Below, one piece after another: positions 60,731 through 64,000 of a DNA stretch of 64,000 nt. The position numbers and the translations under genes were made by a program. The notes below the pieces were generated by a model. That model saw nothing but the letters and a program-made list of their open reading frames with translations, was not told the origin of the DNA and made no database searches. Numbering within the stretch: the stretch's first letter is position 1; every line of letters starts with the position of its first letter. The DNA comes from Rhopalosiphum padi (lineage: Eukaryota; Arthropoda; Insecta; Hemiptera; Aphididae), in contig NC_083598.1 of assembly GCF_020882245.1 (NCBI RefSeq), positions 4,457,178 through 4,521,177 on the forward strand, in the 5' to 3' direction.

Positions 60731-62443
60731 ATAATAATATATATATATATATATAATATAATAGTACATAATAATGTAAGCGCATAGACGTGTCGAAATT
60801 ATTTTACGGAGGAATTATTACCATTATTATATTGTTAATCATCACCGGTGGCAATTCGCTACCATCACCCCGAGGTCGGCGCGTCGGAGGTGGGCACCGA
60901 TAATATTTATATCATATATACATATATATATGTATATATACGCAGAGGTACGTATTTTTATTTTTCGATCCGCGAGAAATAATTATCGAATAAGCCGCTT
61001 AGACGCGTATCCCACACTATATATATATATATGTATACGCATACGACGATGACCACCGCCAGATTATCGTATGTGTGTTTTATATTTTTTACGTGTCGAA
61101 ATCCTACGACGGGACCCGTAACATAATATCATAATAAAACACCGCGGTCCGCGTGTGATCGTCGTGTTGCGCAAGATCAAGTCCAATTTTCATTCATTCA
61201 TTATCGTTTACCGTCATTATTATTATAGTGTTCTATGTCGTCGGTATATTATATTATAATATAATATATGTCATCGAATTTTGACGCACAATCTATAAGT
61301 CGACTACGATTTGCGGGCGAGAATGGACGTAGTTGCGGCGCTACGACCCAATCGTGATTTCGTATGACAATAACTATACAATATATTTGTATTATCTTTC
61401 TGCGTTTTCGAATTCGTAAAAGTTAAAATATCCGTTCAAACATATTTTTTAGCGGTACTATTCGAGACTGACTTATGTCTAAAAATCTTAATTTGCTTCG
61501 ATCTATCTAATAAAAAAAGTACGTTTATCAATCATTTGTCCGTAGTACATTAACAACGGCACTTTCACGAAGACCTTAAAAGTTAACATTACTATTTGCT
61601 CCGTACGTTTGCACTCGTTCAATAATATACCAACAAATCCATATTATAATATATTTTAATCTTTTTTTCTGTTTTTTCGCCGGTGGAATAACTCTCCTGG
61701 TCACTCAAAATAAAACAATTAAAAATATATACACAGAAATAAAATCTAATTGAAGTTACTGTCACTGCTTTCCATCATGTTATTCGGTTTTTATTGTAAT
61801 TTCACGCCAAATTTACCCATTGTTGTTAATCTTATAAATTGCTTACTTTCTCATTGAATTATTCATTTTTAATATGCAGTTAACAACAAAAAAAAAAAAA
61901 TCAAAATGCAGAATAAGAAATCAACTTCGAAAACTTTAAAACGATACACTGGAGTGTGAATAGTTGTAAAAATGGAGTTACGACTTTTTTCGTCGATTTA
62001 ATGTGTTTGGAAATTAATGAAATAATGGACAGACGAAATAATATGGCCGTGAGGCCTACTACAAGATTTTGAGTAATGAAAGATAGGGGACCGTCTGAAA
62101 CGGATGATATTAGACTGAGAATATATTATTTAATATAAGGGGAGAGAAACAATTTATCAATGTCCAGCGCGCCACTCAGAATCGGATGTCGACTGAACAT
62201 AAGAGGATTAAGAATACTTAAAACGGCGTCAAGTTTCCCTTCATTATGATTACGATTGCAAAAAAAAAAAAAAAAATAAGAAAACCTTTTGAGCGTTTAT
62301 TAGCTCTATGGAGGATTTTTTTGCAATTGTCTTGAGTATGTTTTTTCCCGGACAACTCGCTTTTTCCCATCGCTATTATTAGATAACAAAAATAAATTCA
62401 CTTAAAAAAAAAGTTACAGTATCACATCGACGTAGGACATAAT

Positions 62444-62487
<44 letters not shown>

Positions 62488-63164
62488 TTACTTTTGTTTT
62501 AATCTATAACCGAGTTGGAATCGAGATGTTATATAAGTAATGTAACTGATTTTAATTCACATTCCTTTTGATAAGAAAACTATACGGGATAAAAAAAAAA
62601 AGTATGCTACGACTGTAAATAATATAATTTATGCAATTTATCGATTAAATTATTTTTCCGAGTAATCGTTTTCTATTTTAATTATTCATCGGACAATCTT
62701 CAAGTTATCAGTATCATTCCAAACGCAGTAATTACGAATCATATTACGGAATCTCAAGAATTTTTCGTAAATAAGTCAAATTCCATTTCAAGGGTTGATG
62801 GGTTGGATACGTTTTAATTTTAACTTTATTTGCGGACCTTGAAAGTTTGTACAGTATAAAAATATAATAATGTTCCGTACATAAAACGATGTACGAAAGT
62901 GTTCAGAGTTTGTAGTAAAAGCGTTAAAATATTTCGTATCGTGTTTCGTCGAATACTCAATACGCGTATTCTTATTTCGAAATACCGACCCTGTCACCAG
63001 AATGCATATTATACACAAACTCCGCTAAATGTCGAGAAAAAATCGAGAATACTCATACAGAATAATATTATTCAACGATATTTCTATCGTTTTAAAAAAC
63101 GAGTCTTGTATACACAAGACAAACAATTAGGTTATGGTTATGGTTTTATGGTTTTCATTTTGGT
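60731..63164. other. Non-coding stretch
   Basis: CpG-containing to about 61380, then A/T-rich. A runs lie at about 61890-61900 and 62260-62275. No gene supported. Confidence 0.4.
62446..62484. repeat. (GT)n microsatellite
   Basis: The longest perfect GT tract in the window. Confidence 0.92.
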
Positions 63165-63213
63165 GAATAAATTATTTCCCCTTCTCCCCAGTTTTTACCC
63201 GGCAACGCCACTG
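63165..63213. mobile_element. Right-end fragment of CAGTGGCG hAT-like group
   Basis: The reverse complement reads CAGTGGCGTTGCCGGGTAAA followed by a GGGGAGAAGGGG block, matching the terminus and style of 49744-50328. No left end was found. Confidence 0.45.
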
Positions 63214-64000
63214 CTTATATACCTATAATATTCGTTGTACACGACGTTAAACTTTTAAACACGAGTAACCAGATTGAATTTCGGCGTATTATTTTGAACA
63301 GCACATTTACTTCGAACACAATATTACACATAGGTATTGCACATCTATAATAATATGTCATGGCGTAGTTTTTAATCAATCACGTACGTGCAACGGTATA
63401 TATATTATTCTTGAATGTTTGACGGACGATTATTCATCGCCTTTTCCGGAATATTGCACTTAGGAATATATGGAAATAGGTGTATAGTGCGAACGATCCT
63501 CTTTCGTCAAAGCTCGTACTATTATGTGTATACATATACTGTATAGGTATAATAATATAATATGTAATAGGCGGTTTGTAAACGATGTCTTCCGCTCAAA
63601 CGCGTTCTAAATCGACCGAAAATACTCGCGTGTATTTTAAGTCGAAAAATTCCATAAACAGGCGTCTTCAGACGAACCATAATGCGGTTTTATTAAATAG
63701 AAAAAATATTTATTAATATCGGAATGAAAAATTCTTTATTTTTTAATATTTAAATTGCTATGCAGCTAATAATGCATTCGAAAGACGTGCCGTTTAATTA
63801 TTATTTCTCACAACTTATTGTGTTGGTTAGGTTTTTATTGTTTTATTCTGAGAATCTGATTATATATTTATAGTAATCATCTAAATATAATAATAATAAT
63901 AATATAATGTACTCGGAAACGCGTTTTACGTCAACTACGGGAACGATGAAGTTCTTTTTATGGTATTGATTTGACCTGTCGCGGTGTGTTCGATGAAAAG
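63214..64000. other. A/T-rich stretch to window end
   Basis: Nothing recognised apart from an ATA/AAT tract near 63887-63905. Confidence 0.42.

Noticed and set aside
1..64000. tRNA, rRNA or CRISPR array
   Set aside because: No B-box-like GGTTCGAATCC, rRNA core words or regularly spaced repeats were seen on either strand by eye.

Overview
The window is strongly A/T-rich eukaryotic DNA with few genes, many microsatellites and many small decayed transposons. It has no bacterial or viral gene organisation. The dense TATAATATTATA and TAGGTAC-type words, the hAT-type termini (CAGTGGCG, CAGTGCCG, CAGTGTTGGGG) and a dispersed family with the core GGTACCGATCTGCTGTAC look like an aphid (Hemiptera, Aphidinae; Acyrthosiphon pisum or a relative). 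The taxon is an inference from remembered repeat texture, not from a search.

Coding content is sparse. The best case is a pair of + strand exons at 49078-49378 and 50447-50521. They agree in phase, are GC-richer than their surroundings, and could form the 3' end of a gene I cannot name. The intron between them holds a hAT-like element, and the DNA just upstream holds another dispersed repeat. About ten further short exon or first-exon candidates are listed at low confidence (for example 893-971 on -, 5541-5598, 21181-21745, 26426-26548 and 42136-42215 on +). In a 64 kb A/T-rich window many of these could be chance. One segment is clearly retroelement-derived: a frameshifted non-LTR reverse-transcriptase palm with a YADD box at 12185-12498.

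The best supported features are mobile elements. A 926 bp element with long terminal inverted repeats and a perfect 5 bp target duplication lies at 51788-52713. A 253 bp hAT-type MITE with an 8 bp target duplication (6 of 8 matching) lies at 7256-7508. A MITE-like family ending TACAGGGTGATTC has three two-ended copies (1624-2392, 3747-4412, 57818-58336) and three or four one-ended copies. An unclassified dispersed family has copies at 25181-25900 (-), 34455-35020 (+), 48060-48795 (-) and 55956-57040 (+). Further hAT-like elements lie at 23223-23802, 42446-42747 and 49744-50328, and an 18 bp minisatellite at 30121-30252.

Several CpG-rich islands stand out (5.47-5.87, 22.13-22.85, 33.36-33.47, 47.33-47.89, 53.0-53.7 and 60.23-60.73 kb) and are the best places to look for promoters. 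The rest reads as intergenic or long-intron sequence. I saw no tRNA, rRNA, known microRNA or CRISPR array, and no convincing new multi-gene system.
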